Shown here piece by piece: positions 13,918-21,134 of a DNA stretch of 55,185 nt (the first letter of the stretch is position 1; the number at the start of each line of letters is the position of its first letter). The translations under genes were made by a program, and so were the position numbers. The stretch is from an uncultured Lachnospiraceae bacterium (GTDB lineage Bacteria > Bacillota > Clostridia > Lachnospirales > Lachnospiraceae). The stretch is taken from positions 1 through 55,185 of the forward strand of contig CAKRGM010000016.1 of NCBI GenBank assembly GCA_934330725.1, given 5' to 3'. The notes beneath the pieces were generated by a model. It made no database searches and was not told the origin of the DNA. It worked only from the letters and a program-made list of their open reading frames with translations.

Positions 13918-14982
13918 ATGAAAAAAATTATTCTTACCGGCGGCGGAACTGCCGGACATGTAACGCCTAACATAGCACTTCTTCCAAGTCTTAAAAAGGC
14001 CGGGTTTGAAGTTTTTTATATTGGTTCCTACAATGGTATAGAAAAAAAATTAATTGAAGCACAGGATATTCCTTATTATGGAATATCTTCAGGTAAATTA
14101 AGACGTTACAAGAGCCTTAAAAATCTGTCTGATCCATTCAGGGTATTAAAAGGCTATTCACAGGCTGTAAAGCTTATGAAACAAATTAAACCTGATATTG
14201 TATTTTCAAAAGGCGGATTTGTATCTGTACCTGTTGTACTGGCCGCAGGACGTAAAAAGATACCTGTAATAATCCATGAATCTGATATGACCCCTGGTCT
14301 TGCAAATAAAATTGCCATGAGATCTGCCACAAAAATCTGCTGTAATTTTCCGGAAACAATAAAATATCTTCCTGAAAATAAAGCAGTTCTTACAGGATCA
14401 CCAATCCGTCGCGAGTTACTTCTTGGAAATAAAATTGCAGGTCTTGACCTCTGCAAATTTACAGCTGACAAGCCTGTAATCATGGTTGTAGGCGGAAGCA
14501 CCGGCGCCGTAAAAGTAAATGAGGCTGTCCGCGCCATTCTTCCAAAACTCACTAAGGATTTTCAGGTTGTGCATCTGTGCGGTAAAGGAAAAGTCGACAA
14601 CTCTATTAAAGATATGAAAGGATATATCCAGTTTGAATATATAAGTGATGAAATGCGTGACCTGTTTGCAATGAGCGATATTGTTATTTCACGTGCAGGT
14701 GCTAATTCAATCTGCGAGCTTCTTGCACTTAATAAGCCAAACCTTCTTATTCCTTTATCAGCTAATGCAAGCCGCGGCGACCAGATACTTAATGCAAACT
14801 CATTTAAAGAACACGGATATTCAAGTGTCCTCTTTGAAGAGGATATGAATGCAGATACATTATATAATGCAATTATAGAGTTATATGAAAACCGTTCCAA
14901 GTACATAAGTAATATGGCTCTTAGTCCTCAAAGCGATGCAATATCCAAGATTATGGATTTAATAACAACAACTGCCCGGTAA
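13918..14982 (+). CDS. murG: UDP-GlcNAc:lipid I N-acetylglucosaminyltransferase
   Basis: A 354-residue peripheral membrane GT28 enzyme that adds GlcNAc to lipid I, making lipid II, the peptidoglycan building block. The glycine-rich GGGTAGHVTPN lies at residues 8-18, KGGFVSVPVVLAA in the N-domain, VVGGSTGAVKVNE in the C-domain, and SRAGANSICELLAL binds the donor. The ATG at 13918 is chosen for GGAG nine bases upstream; an upstream GTG in frame lacks a site. It lies outside the usual dcw division cluster and could be a second copy; that cannot be judged from one window. Confidence 0.93.
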   Translation: MKKIILTGGGTAGHVTPNIALLPSLKKAGFEVFYIGSYNGIEKKLIEAQDIPYYGISSGKLRRYKSLKNLSDPFRVLKGYSQAVKLMKQIKPDIVFSKGGFVSVPVVLAAGRKKIPVIIHESDMTPGLANKIAMRSATKICCNFPETIKYLPENKAVLTGSPIRRELLLGNKIAGLDLCKFTADKPVIMVVGGSTGAVKVNEAVRAILPKLTKDFQVVHLCGKGKVDNSIKDMKGYIQFEYISDEMRDLFAMSDIVISRAGANSICELLALNKPNLLIPLSANASRGDQILNANSFKEHGYSSVLFEEDMNADTLYNAIIELYENRSKYISNMALSPQSDAISKIMDLITTTAR

Positions 14983-15001
14983 CAGACATAATAAATTTTA
15001 A

Positions 15002-15030
15002 TTGGCATATGATAATATAAATTCTAAAAT
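15002..15030 (+). promoter_or_regulatory. Promoter of the Fur/PerR gene
   Basis: TTGGCA (15002-15007) and TAAAAT (15025-15030) at 17-base spacing, 39 bases before the ATG. The -10 box overlaps the palindrome at 15028-15049. Confidence 0.6.
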
Positions 15031-15049
15031 AATAATAGTAATTATTATT
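15028..15049 (+). promoter_or_regulatory. Fur/PerR-type operator candidate
   Basis: AATAATAAT and ATTATTATT are perfect inverted arms around AGTA, close to the AT-rich Per/Fur-box type. Position over the -10 box and start site fits autorepression by the gene that follows. Confidence 0.55.
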
Positions 15050-15068
15050 ATTTATAAGGAGGAGATTT

Positions 15069-15479
15069 ATGGGAACAACCAAACGCAGCAAACAGCGGGA
15101 TGCTATTAAAAATTTTTTAATGACACGTAAGGATCACCCTACCGCCGAGGTCGTATATGACCATGTTGTTAAAGAATTTCCTAATATAAGTCTCGGAACT
15201 GTTTATCGCAATCTGTCATTTCTGGTGGAAAACAATCAGGCCATTAAAGTCCCGTGTAATGACGGTTCTGTGCACTTTGACGGCAATGTGAACCCCCACT
15301 ACCACTTTCAGTGTACTGAATGTGGAGCTATCATTGATCTGAACTTTAACAGCCGTATTCCTGAAAAAGCTTTTATAGATGCTGCTGCTGCCAACTTCGA
15401 AGGTATCATTGATGGTAACGTGACATTTTTCTATGGCAGATGCGAAAAATGTGTACAAAATTCAAAAAATAAAAAATAG
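15069..15479 (+). CDS. perR: Fur family transcriptional regulator (PerR-like)
   Basis: A 136-residue DNA-binding metalloregulator. The N-terminal winged helix includes HPTAEVVYDHV and ISLGTVYRNLSFL, the recognition helix region. The C-terminal dimer domain has HYHFQCTECGAI with CxxC, and CEKC near the end, forming the structural zinc site. The short length and the neighbour rubrerythrin suggest a peroxide sensor rather than an iron regulator, but metal choice cannot be read from sequence. GGAGG precedes the ATG; a palindrome covers its promoter. Confidence 0.88.
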   Translation: MGTTKRSKQRDAIKNFLMTRKDHPTAEVVYDHVVKEFPNISLGTVYRNLSFLVENNQAIKVPCNDGSVHFDGNVNPHYHFQCTECGAIIDLNFNSRIPEKAFIDAAAANFEGIIDGNVTFFYGRCEKCVQNSKNKK

Positions 15480-15495
15480 GAATCATTCCTATTTT
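15473..15495 (+). terminator. Hairpin at the end of the Fur/PerR gene
   Basis: AAAATAGGAAT is followed by its complement ATTCCTATTTT, with the stop codon inside the first arm. A modest T/C-rich tract follows. It probably acts as a terminator just before the rubrerythrin promoter. Confidence 0.55.
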
Positions 15496-15499
15496 CTTC

Positions 15500-15528
15500 T
15501 TGACATTTTATTTTTTTAATGATATATT
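15500..15528 (+). promoter_or_regulatory. Strong promoter of rubrerythrin
   Basis: TTGACA (15500-15505) and TATATT (15523-15528) at 17-base spacing. The leader of about 90 bases contains a CAGCTG-rich hairpin (near 15555-15580) and a perfect AAGGAG site. Confidence 0.75.
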
Positions 15529-15624
15529 TTACTCAACAAGGGAACAATAACACAGCAGCTGTTTAGGGCGCAGCTGACTACATTGTTTTCAGGATTAAAA
15601 TATAATGTAAAGGAGATAATTATT

Positions 15625-16164
15625 ATGACATTTGTATGTAAAGTTTGTGGTTATGTTTATGAAGGTGATACAGCTCCGGCTGAATGTCCGGTATGTCATG
15701 CACCAGCTGATAAGTTTGAAGCACAGTCAGATGATAAAGTATGGGCTGCAGAACATTCTGTAGGTGTTGCAAAAGGAGTAAGCGAGGATATCTTAGCTGA
15801 TTTAAGAGCTAATTTTAATGGTGAATGTTCAGAAGTAGGTATGTATCTTGCAATGGCAAGAGTTGCTTACAGAGAAGGATATCCTGAAGTTGGTTCATAT
15901 TATGAAAAGGCTGCTTATGAAGAAGCTGAACACGCTGCCAAGTTTGCAGAACTTCTTGGCGAAGTCGTAACAGACAGCACAAAGAAGAACCTTGAATTAA
16001 GAGTTGCCGCTGAACACGGAGCTACAGCCGGCAAGGTAGATCTGGCAAAGAGAGCAAAAGCTGCTAACCTTGACGCAATCCATGATACAGTTCATGAGAT
16101 GGCTCGCGATGAGGCAAGACATGGCAAGGCATTTGAAGGTCTCTTAAAGAGATACTTTAATTAA
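15625..16164 (+). CDS. rbr: Reverse rubrerythrin (rubredoxin domain at the N-terminus)
   Basis: A 179-residue non-haem iron protein that reduces hydrogen peroxide, and often oxygen, in anaerobes. The rubredoxin domain comes first (CKVCGYVY, then CPVCHAP, residues 5-26), and the four-helix di-iron domain follows, with ECSEVGMYLAMARVAY, YEEAEHAAKFAELLG and DEARHGKAFEGLL supplying the Glu/His ligands. This order is the reverse of classical rubrerythrin. The ATG at 15625 lies 9 bases after AAGGAG. It follows a PerR/Fur gene with its own promoter, a common oxidative-stress pair. Confidence 0.95.
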   Translation: MTFVCKVCGYVYEGDTAPAECPVCHAPADKFEAQSDDKVWAAEHSVGVAKGVSEDILADLRANFNGECSEVGMYLAMARVAYREGYPEVGSYYEKAAYEEAEHAAKFAELLGEVVTDSTKKNLELRVAAEHGATAGKVDLAKRAKAANLDAIHDTVHEMARDEARHGKAFEGLLKRYFN

Positions 16165-16216
16165 GCACAACCCTGACAAATCTGTGCAAAAAAGTAACTT
16201 TAAATTAAAAATATTT

Positions 16217-16260
16217 CAGGTGTGGCATATTATTATAATATCTGCCACACCTGTTTTTTT
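16217..16260 (+). terminator. Terminator after rubrerythrin
   Basis: CAGGTGTGGCA (16217-16227) pairs with TGCCACACCTG (16243-16253), followed by seven T. The hairpin is also near symmetrical for the convergent exporter gene. Confidence 0.9.
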
Positions 16261-16299
16261 GCATCTGATTTATATTTTTGTTTGTTGTTTTTGCTCTTT

Positions 16300-17223
16300 T
16301 CAATAATCAGCCTCAATGTTTCTGCTTTTTTCTCCAATAACCTGAATCGCAATTCCTAATATTATGAGAATCAGTCCGGCAATTGAATATATTGAAATAT
16401 TTTCATTTAAAAGAAGCTTTGCAAACACAAGGGAAATGAATGGAGTTAAATATGCAAGATTTGAAACCACTGCAGTATTTCCGTATTCAAGCGCAAGCAT
16501 CCAGCATGTATATCCCATTGCGTTTATAACAATCCCTTCATATAAAAGCCCCTGTATAGTTCTCATATCAAGTACTTGTGCCTCCGGCAATTTACCACCC
16601 GCTATAACACAAATGCATGAAATAACTGCGGTTGTTGCATAAACTACAAACATTGCTATTTCTTTATCGTATGTCTGTCTTTTATTTAAAACCGCATACA
16701 ATCCATACGAAACAGCTGCGCACAGGCAGAATGCAACACCATTTATGCTTCCTCCCATAAATGCACTGACATTTCCATTAACAGCAACAATTCCAACTCC
16801 TGTAAGCGCAAGCACTACTGCTGCGACTTTGCTTAATGTAACCTTTTCCCTGAGAAAAATACATGAAAAAACGATTATCATTGCCGGCCACAGGTAATTA
16901 ATTATCATAGCCTGCTGTGATGGAAGCAGGTTGATTCCCATAAGATAAAACCAGTTATATAAAAAGAAACCAAGCACCCCCAGCGCTGCCATTTTAACTA
17001 TATCCGACAGACAATTCTTTCTAAATTTTTTAAAATTACCTTTTATACAATTATATATTAACAGTACAATTGCGGCAGTCACACTCGAAAATGCCAGAAC
17101 AAACATAGCATCCAATTGTCCAAGCAGTATCTTTGAAACAGGGGATAATGTCCCCCATATTATAATTGTAAATGCTGCACATATATATGCCTTTTTCGTT
17201 TTTGTGCTCTGCTCCATAGGCAT
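16300..17223 (-). CDS. EamA/DMT-family membrane exporter
   Basis: A 307-residue protein with about ten hydrophobic segments arranged as two repeated EamA halves. The first has FTIIIWGTLSPVSKILLG and YLWPAMIIVFSCIFLREKVTL, the second VSNLAYLTPFISLVFAKLLLNENI. This is the typical drug/metabolite transporter pattern, with the conserved Pro-containing helix and E-K/E-N turn. The substrate is unknown. GGAGG lies before the ATG. It is a single gene convergent with rubrerythrin. Confidence 0.85.
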   Translation of the reverse strand: MPMEQSTKTKKAYICAAFTIIIWGTLSPVSKILLGQLDAMFVLAFSSVTAAIVLLIYNCIKGNFKKFRKNCLSDIVKMAALGVLGFFLYNWFYLMGINLLPSQQAMIINYLWPAMIIVFSCIFLREKVTLSKVAAVVLALTGVGIVAVNGNVSAFMGGSINGVAFCLCAAVSYGLYAVLNKRQTYDKEIAMFVVYATTAVISCICVIAGGKLPEAQVLDMRTIQGLLYEGIVINAMGYTCWMLALEYGNTAVVSNLAYLTPFISLVFAKLLLNENISIYSIAGLILIILGIAIQVIGEKSRNIEADY

Positions 17224-17339
17224 TTCCTCCTGTTTCCTGTTACCTGTTTTGCATAAGTATTACACACCCGGGCGGGAATCTCAACATTAATAAATTTTTC
17301 TTTGTTAAATATACTATTTATTCCAATAAATATAATTAT

Positions 17340-17356
17340 TTAATGTTTATCATTAA
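17340..17356 (+). promoter_or_regulatory. Upstream operator of the DUF2975 operon
   Basis: TTAATG-TTTAT-CATTAA is a perfect 6-base dyad. It also forms a 14-base inverted pair (ATTTAATGTTTATC) with the site at 17401-17414. It lies just upstream of the -35 box. Confidence 0.6.
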
Positions 17357-17363
17357 AATTCTC

Positions 17364-17391
17364 TTGTATTTAAAAGTTTCCCTGTTATAAT
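17364..17391 (+). promoter_or_regulatory. Promoter of the DUF2975-YozG-MerR operon
   Basis: TTGTAT (17364-17369) and TATAAT (17386-17391) spaced by 16 bases, framed on both sides by operator-like dyads. Confidence 0.65.
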
Positions 17392-17395
17392 ATAT

Positions 17396-17412
17396 TTAAC
17401 GATAAACATTAA
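17396..17412 (+). promoter_or_regulatory. Downstream operator of the DUF2975 operon
   Basis: TTAACG-ATAAA-CATTAA differs from the upstream dyad at one arm base and covers the expected start site. Paired operators around one promoter suit repression by looping or by co-operative dimers. The YozG-type or MerR-type regulator of this operon are candidates. Confidence 0.55.
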
Positions 17413-17455
17413 ATTTTATTAAGGAGGATTACTTACGAACACTAACAATTTTAAA

Positions 17456-17929
17456 ATGAATACAGACATTCCCAAAAAAAGAGTATTTTCTGATAAACTT
17501 GTAAATTTAATAGGATTTGGCATTTTTCTCACCGGTATTGCCTCAATCAGCGGCTTACTTAGTATAATTTCATCAATAAAAAATCAAAGCTGGAACAATA
17601 CCGGTTTATATAGTTTTTCATGGTCGGTTATTTTATTTTTAAGCATTGTAATAAACTTTATTGGCCTGGTAAAAATAGCATTAAATGAAATATTCTTTTC
17701 TAAAACGCTTTGTTATTGTATATGGCTTATCGGCTCTGTTTTTTGTATCTCATCATTTGTTCTGCCAAGACTTGATGGTTATAAAGATTCCGGATTTACA
17801 TTCCTTTCCTCTGAAGACTTTGTGCTTATCGATGCATCAATTTTACTTCCCGGAATTATTCTGATAATTCTTGGCTGTATAGTCAGGGAAGGATTTCAGT
17901 TACAAAAAGAATCTGAAAATATTTTATAA
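17456..17929 (+). CDS. DUF2975 family membrane protein
   Basis: A 157-residue protein with four hydrophobic segments (around residues 14-37, 50-75, 82-105 and 125-147). DUF2975 proteins are typically encoded with a small YozG-type regulator, as here. The perfect AAGGAGG at 17421-17427 is 28 bases before this ATG, too far to serve it. Seven bases after AAGGAGG, in frame, stands ACG (17435), where an ATG would give seven extra residues. Either ACG is used as a start, or the original ATG has mutated, or it is a base error. Function is unknown. Confidence 0.75.
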   Translation: MNTDIPKKRVFSDKLVNLIGFGIFLTGIASISGLLSIISSIKNQSWNNTGLYSFSWSVILFLSIVINFIGLVKIALNEIFFSKTLCYCIWLIGSVFCISSFVLPRLDGYKDSGFTFLSSEDFVLIDASILLPGIILIILGCIVREGFQLQKESENIL

Positions 17930-17965
17930 TATTAATCATACGATATATCTGAAAGGCAAAAAATC

Positions 17966-18187
17966 ATGGCTATTATTTTAAAACTTGATAAAGTAATGAA
18001 AGACCGGCATATGTCACTAAATGAACTATCCCAAAAAGTAGGTATTTCAAATGTAAATCTGTCTAATATGAAAACAGGAAAGATAAAGGCCGTAAGATTT
18101 TCAACTTTGAATGCGATATGCAAAACACTTAACTGTCAGCCAGGAGATATTCTTGAATACATATGTGACGAAATTAACGAAAAATGA
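17966..18187 (+). CDS. YozG-type Cro/C1 helix-turn-helix regulator
   Basis: A 73-residue DNA-binding protein made of one HTH_26 domain: LNELSQKVGISNVNLSNMKTGK is the helix-turn-helix and CKTLNCQPGDILEY the closing motif of this family. It lies 36 bases after the DUF2975 gene and 11 bases before the MerR fusion gene. In other Firmicutes the DUF2975/YozG pair is thought to act as membrane signal plus repressor. The dyads at the operon promoter are its likely targets. Confidence 0.85.
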   Translation: MAIILKLDKVMKDRHMSLNELSQKVGISNVNLSNMKTGKIKAVRFSTLNAICKTLNCQPGDILEYICDEINEK

Positions 18188-18198
18188 GGTGAAACTTA

Positions 18199-19416
18199 AT
18201 GAATCTGCCAGGGTATTATTCATCAGGCCAGTTTGCAAAACTCGCCAACGTTTCTGTAAGAACAATTAGATTTTATGACAAACAGGATATTTTAAAGCCC
18301 TCATTTATTAATGAGTCCGGTGCAAGATTTTATACAGACGTGGATCTTGCCCGGCTTCAGCAGATACTTTTACTTAAATATCTTGGATTTTCTTTATCGG
18401 ATATTCGTGAAATGACCATAAAAGACAGTGATTATCATTTAATGTTAAACTCACTCTCTCTTCAACGTAAACTTATAGAGGACCGTATAGAACAGATGCA
18501 GCTTGTAAAGCTGGCTATAGATGACACCATGAAGAATATTTCTAATAATCAGCAGCCTGACTGGAGCCATATGCTTGAACTTATTCATCTTACAACCATG
18601 GAACACAGTATGCTTTCACAGTATCAGAATGCCAGCAATATATCTGCAAGAATACGACTGCACAAGGATTACTCTGTAAATAAAGAAGGCTGGTTTACAT
18701 GGATTTTTAAACAGTGCAAAATTACTTCCGGTCTTAATATTCTGGAACTTGGATGTGGAGATGGAACTTTATGGACTGAAAATGCTTCACGTATACCTGA
18801 TAATCTTTTAGTAACCCTGTCTGATATATCAGAAGGCATGCTACGTGATGCCCGAAGAAATATAAATGAAAATCTTACAGCCACCTCATGTGATTTTTCT
18901 TATAAAGCCTTTGACTGCAGAACCATACCATTTAAGGATAATTCATTTGATCTTGTTATTGCAAATCATGTTTTATTTTACTGTGATGATATTCCTGGCG
19001 TATGCAACGAAGTATCACGTGTATTAAAACCGGGTGGTCGTTTTATCTGCAGCACCTATGGTTCAAAGCACATGAGTGAAATAAGCAGGCTTGTACAGGA
19101 TTTTGACAGCAGCATAGTTTTATCTGCTGAAAAACTTTATGAAATATTCGGACTTGAAAATGGCAAATCAATATTAAAACCATATTTTAAGGAAGTACAT
19201 TTAAAGCGCTATAAAGATGCTATTATACTGGACACAAAGCAGCCTTTAATTGAATATATACTTTCCTGCCACGGCAATCAGAATAAAATCCTTGAAAACC
19301 GCTATTCTGCTTTTAGTTCTTTTGTGGAAAAGAAAACTAAAAACGGCTTTAAGATAACTAAAGATGCCGGGATTTTTATTGCAACCAAAAGCACCGGTCA
19401 AGAAAATGTTAACTGA
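18199..19416 (+). CDS. MerR-type regulator fused to a SAM-dependent methyltransferase
   Basis: A 405-residue protein. Residues 5-75 form a MerR winged helix (SGQFAKLANVSVRTIRFYDKQ, then YLGFSLSDIREM), and 78-112 form the coiled-coil dimer helix. From about 160 a class I methyltransferase begins, with motif I ILELGCGDGT (181-190), a later FDLVIANHVLFY and LKPGGRFICSTYG. MerR effector domains usually bind ligands; here an enzyme takes that place. GAGGTGA precedes the ATG. Target DNA and methyl acceptor are unknown. A MerR-like promoter lies before rfbA, 4 kb away. Confidence 0.85.
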   Translation: MNLPGYYSSGQFAKLANVSVRTIRFYDKQDILKPSFINESGARFYTDVDLARLQQILLLKYLGFSLSDIREMTIKDSDYHLMLNSLSLQRKLIEDRIEQMQLVKLAIDDTMKNISNNQQPDWSHMLELIHLTTMEHSMLSQYQNASNISARIRLHKDYSVNKEGWFTWIFKQCKITSGLNILELGCGDGTLWTENASRIPDNLLVTLSDISEGMLRDARRNINENLTATSCDFSYKAFDCRTIPFKDNSFDLVIANHVLFYCDDIPGVCNEVSRVLKPGGRFICSTYGSKHMSEISRLVQDFDSSIVLSAEKLYEIFGLENGKSILKPYFKEVHLKRYKDAIILDTKQPLIEYILSCHGNQNKILENRYSAFSSFVEKKTKNGFKITKDAGIFIATKSTGQENVN

Positions 19417-19431
19417 TAAACTATTGATGGC

Positions 19432-19507
19432 AAAATATCGACAGAAAAAATATCTGCAAAGAAAATATCGGCAGAAAAAATATCGACAAAAGAATATCAG
19501 CAGAAAA
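19432..19507 (+). repeat. Five degenerate 15-base tandem repeats after a stop codon
   Basis: Units of the form AAA-ATA-TCG-RCA-GAA follow the stop codons of the MerR fusion. They remain in frame with that gene after its TGA-TAA and would encode KIS[TA][EK] pentapeptides. They may be a former C-terminal extension or a slippage-prone spacer. Confidence 0.7.
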
Positions 19508-19510
19508 AAT

Positions 19511-19541
19511 AAGCCGGCTCACTGACTTAGTAAACCGGCTT
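19511..19541 (-). terminator. Terminator of the rhamnose operon (bidirectional)
   Basis: AAGCCGG (19511-19517) pairs with CCGGCTT (19535-19541). On the minus strand it is followed by ATTTTTT, five bases past the rfbC stop. It can also stop the convergent MerR operon. Confidence 0.85.
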
Positions 19542-19546
19542 GATTC

Positions 19547-20155
19547 TTAGAATTTAAATGTATCCTTAAGTCCCAACCAGAGCTTATCTTTATCACTTAA
19601 GTTAAGTGGTGTTCCATCACTAAGATGGTATCCTTCACCATCTGCACTTCCCTTATATTCACCTTCAAGCTGTGGCCATGTAATGCCAATTTCAGGATCA
19701 TTCCATGCAAGGCCGCCCTCATCACCAGGATGATAAAAATCAGTACATTTATAACAGAATTCTGCCTCATCACTTAACACTATAAAGCCATGTGCAAATC
19801 CTTCCGGAATATAAAACTGCTTTTTGTTTTCCTCTGTAAGTTCCACGCCAAACCACTTTCCATATGTTTCACTGTCATGTCTTAAATCTACCGCAACATC
19901 AAATACGCATCCTTTTATTACCCTTACAAGTTTTCCCTGTGGGAACTGCTTCTGAAAATGAAGTCCTCTTAAAACGCCCTTTGTTGACTTTGACTGATTA
20001 TCCTGCACAAAGTTCATATTAAGTCCTTGTTCCTGCATATCCTTAAGGTTATATGTTTCCATAAAATAACCTCTTCCATCACAATGTACTGTCGGCTCAA
20101 TAACACAAAGTCCTTTTATTCCTCCAGCATTTTTTTCAACTTTAATCTGTCCCAT
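19547..20155 (-). CDS. rfbC: dTDP-4-dehydrorhamnose 3,5-epimerase
   Basis: A 202-residue cupin-fold enzyme, third step of dTDP-L-rhamnose synthesis. The family signatures are present: GRGYFMETYNL, FVQDNQSKSTKGVLRGLHFQ with the catalytic His, VRVIKGCVFDVAVDLR, and IPEGFAHGFIVLSDEAEF. The ATG at 20155 is chosen because conserved sequence starts there; GGAGG is 12 bases upstream, within a repeat fragment. It is the last gene of rfbA-rfbB-rfbD-rfbC, 64 bases after rfbD. Confidence 0.95.
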   Translation of the reverse strand: MGQIKVEKNAGGIKGLCVIEPTVHCDGRGYFMETYNLKDMQEQGLNMNFVQDNQSKSTKGVLRGLHFQKQFPQGKLVRVIKGCVFDVAVDLRHDSETYGKWFGVELTEENKKQFYIPEGFAHGFIVLSDEAEFCYKCTDFYHPGDEGGLAWNDPEIGITWPQLEGEYKGSADGEGYHLSDGTPLNLSDKDKLWLGLKDTFKF

Positions 20156-20192
20156 TTCTACACTAATCCTCCATTCCGCACACACTTTGCTT
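20156..20192 (-). repeat. Fragment of the structured dispersed repeat before rfbC
   Basis: On the minus strand GCAAAGTGTGTGCGGAATGG leads into AGGATTAGTGT, matching the 3' end of copy 1 (GCAAAGCGTCTGCGGAATGG, then AGATTAGTGT). It supplies the GGAGG of rfbC. Confidence 0.55.
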
Positions 20193-20219
20193 CAGACATT
20201 TTTCTTTCCGCAAATGCTT

Positions 20220-21107
20220 TTAAAATTCGATTTCTTTAAGATACCGTTTAAGCGCATCCTGCCATGACGGCAAAGGTTTAAATCCGTTTTCAACCAGTTT
20301 TGACTTATCAAGGCGGCTGTTAAATGGTCTTGCTGCCTTTGATATGCCGTATTCCTTTGTTGTAACAGGAATAACTTTTACCTTGTCTTTAGAATATTCC
20401 TCATGTCCCATAAGACATGCCTGTCTGAATATCTCATTCGTAAAATCATACCAGCTTATATATCCACCTTCATTTGTCGCATGATAATATCCGTATTTTT
20501 CAGTCTCAATCATATCAACCAACAGCCTTGCAAGATCAAATGTATATGTAGGTGTTCCTGTCTGATCATTTACAACCTTTAATGTATCATGGGTTTTTCC
20601 TGCTTTAAGCATTGTCTTAACAAAATTATTTCCGTTTTTACCAAAGACCCATGCAATTCTTACTATAAAATATTTACTAAGATTTTCAGCAATCGAAAGT
20701 TCACCATCAAGCTTAGTCTGTCCGTATACACTCAACGGCTCATAATCCTTACAGTCCGGCTCCCACGGTTTAGTTCCCTGTCCATTAAATACATAATCTG
20801 TAGAAATGTACATCATCTTAATGTCCAGCTGTTTACACACAAGTGCAATATTTTTTGTTCCGTTTACATTTACGTTTACTACTTTATCTTTATTTTCTGC
20901 ATCCTCTGCAGCATCCACGGCAGTCCATGCAGCACAGTGAATAACAGCATCCGGCGCATTTTCCTTTATAACACGGTCAACACTGTTTTTATCCGTGATA
21001 TCCATCTCATCTATATCAACACCAACAGCCTCATGACCTCTTTTAACCAGCTCATTGACAACGTCATGTCCAAGCTGTCCTTTGACACCTGTTACTAAAA
21101 CCTTCAT
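20220..21107 (-). CDS. rfbD: dTDP-4-dehydrorhamnose reductase
   Basis: A 295-residue SDR enzyme, last step of dTDP-L-rhamnose synthesis. The cofactor motif GVKGQLGHDV is near residue 7, then the family markers IHCAAWTAVDAAEDAE, MMYISTDYVFNGQ and the catalytic YGQTKLDGE (YxxxK). The ATG at 21107 follows GGAGAT; upstream in-frame codons lack conservation. It lies 27 bases after rfbB and 64 before rfbC, one operon. Confidence 0.95.
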   Translation of the reverse strand: MKVLVTGVKGQLGHDVVNELVKRGHEAVGVDIDEMDITDKNSVDRVIKENAPDAVIHCAAWTAVDAAEDAENKDKVVNVNVNGTKNIALVCKQLDIKMMYISTDYVFNGQGTKPWEPDCKDYEPLSVYGQTKLDGELSIAENLSKYFIVRIAWVFGKNGNNFVKTMLKAGKTHDTLKVVNDQTGTPTYTFDLARLLVDMIETEKYGYYHATNEGGYISWYDFTNEIFRQACLMGHEEYSKDKVKVIPVTTKEYGISKAARPFNSRLDKSKLVENGFKPLPSWQDALKRYLKEIEF

Positions 21108-21134
21108 ATTATCTCCATTCCTGACATTCAATTT

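Noticed and set aside
19432..19507. 15-base repeats considered as a CRISPR array or iteron origin
   Set aside because: No spacers, no replication gene, and the repeats keep a reading frame, so they fit a coding or slippage origin better.
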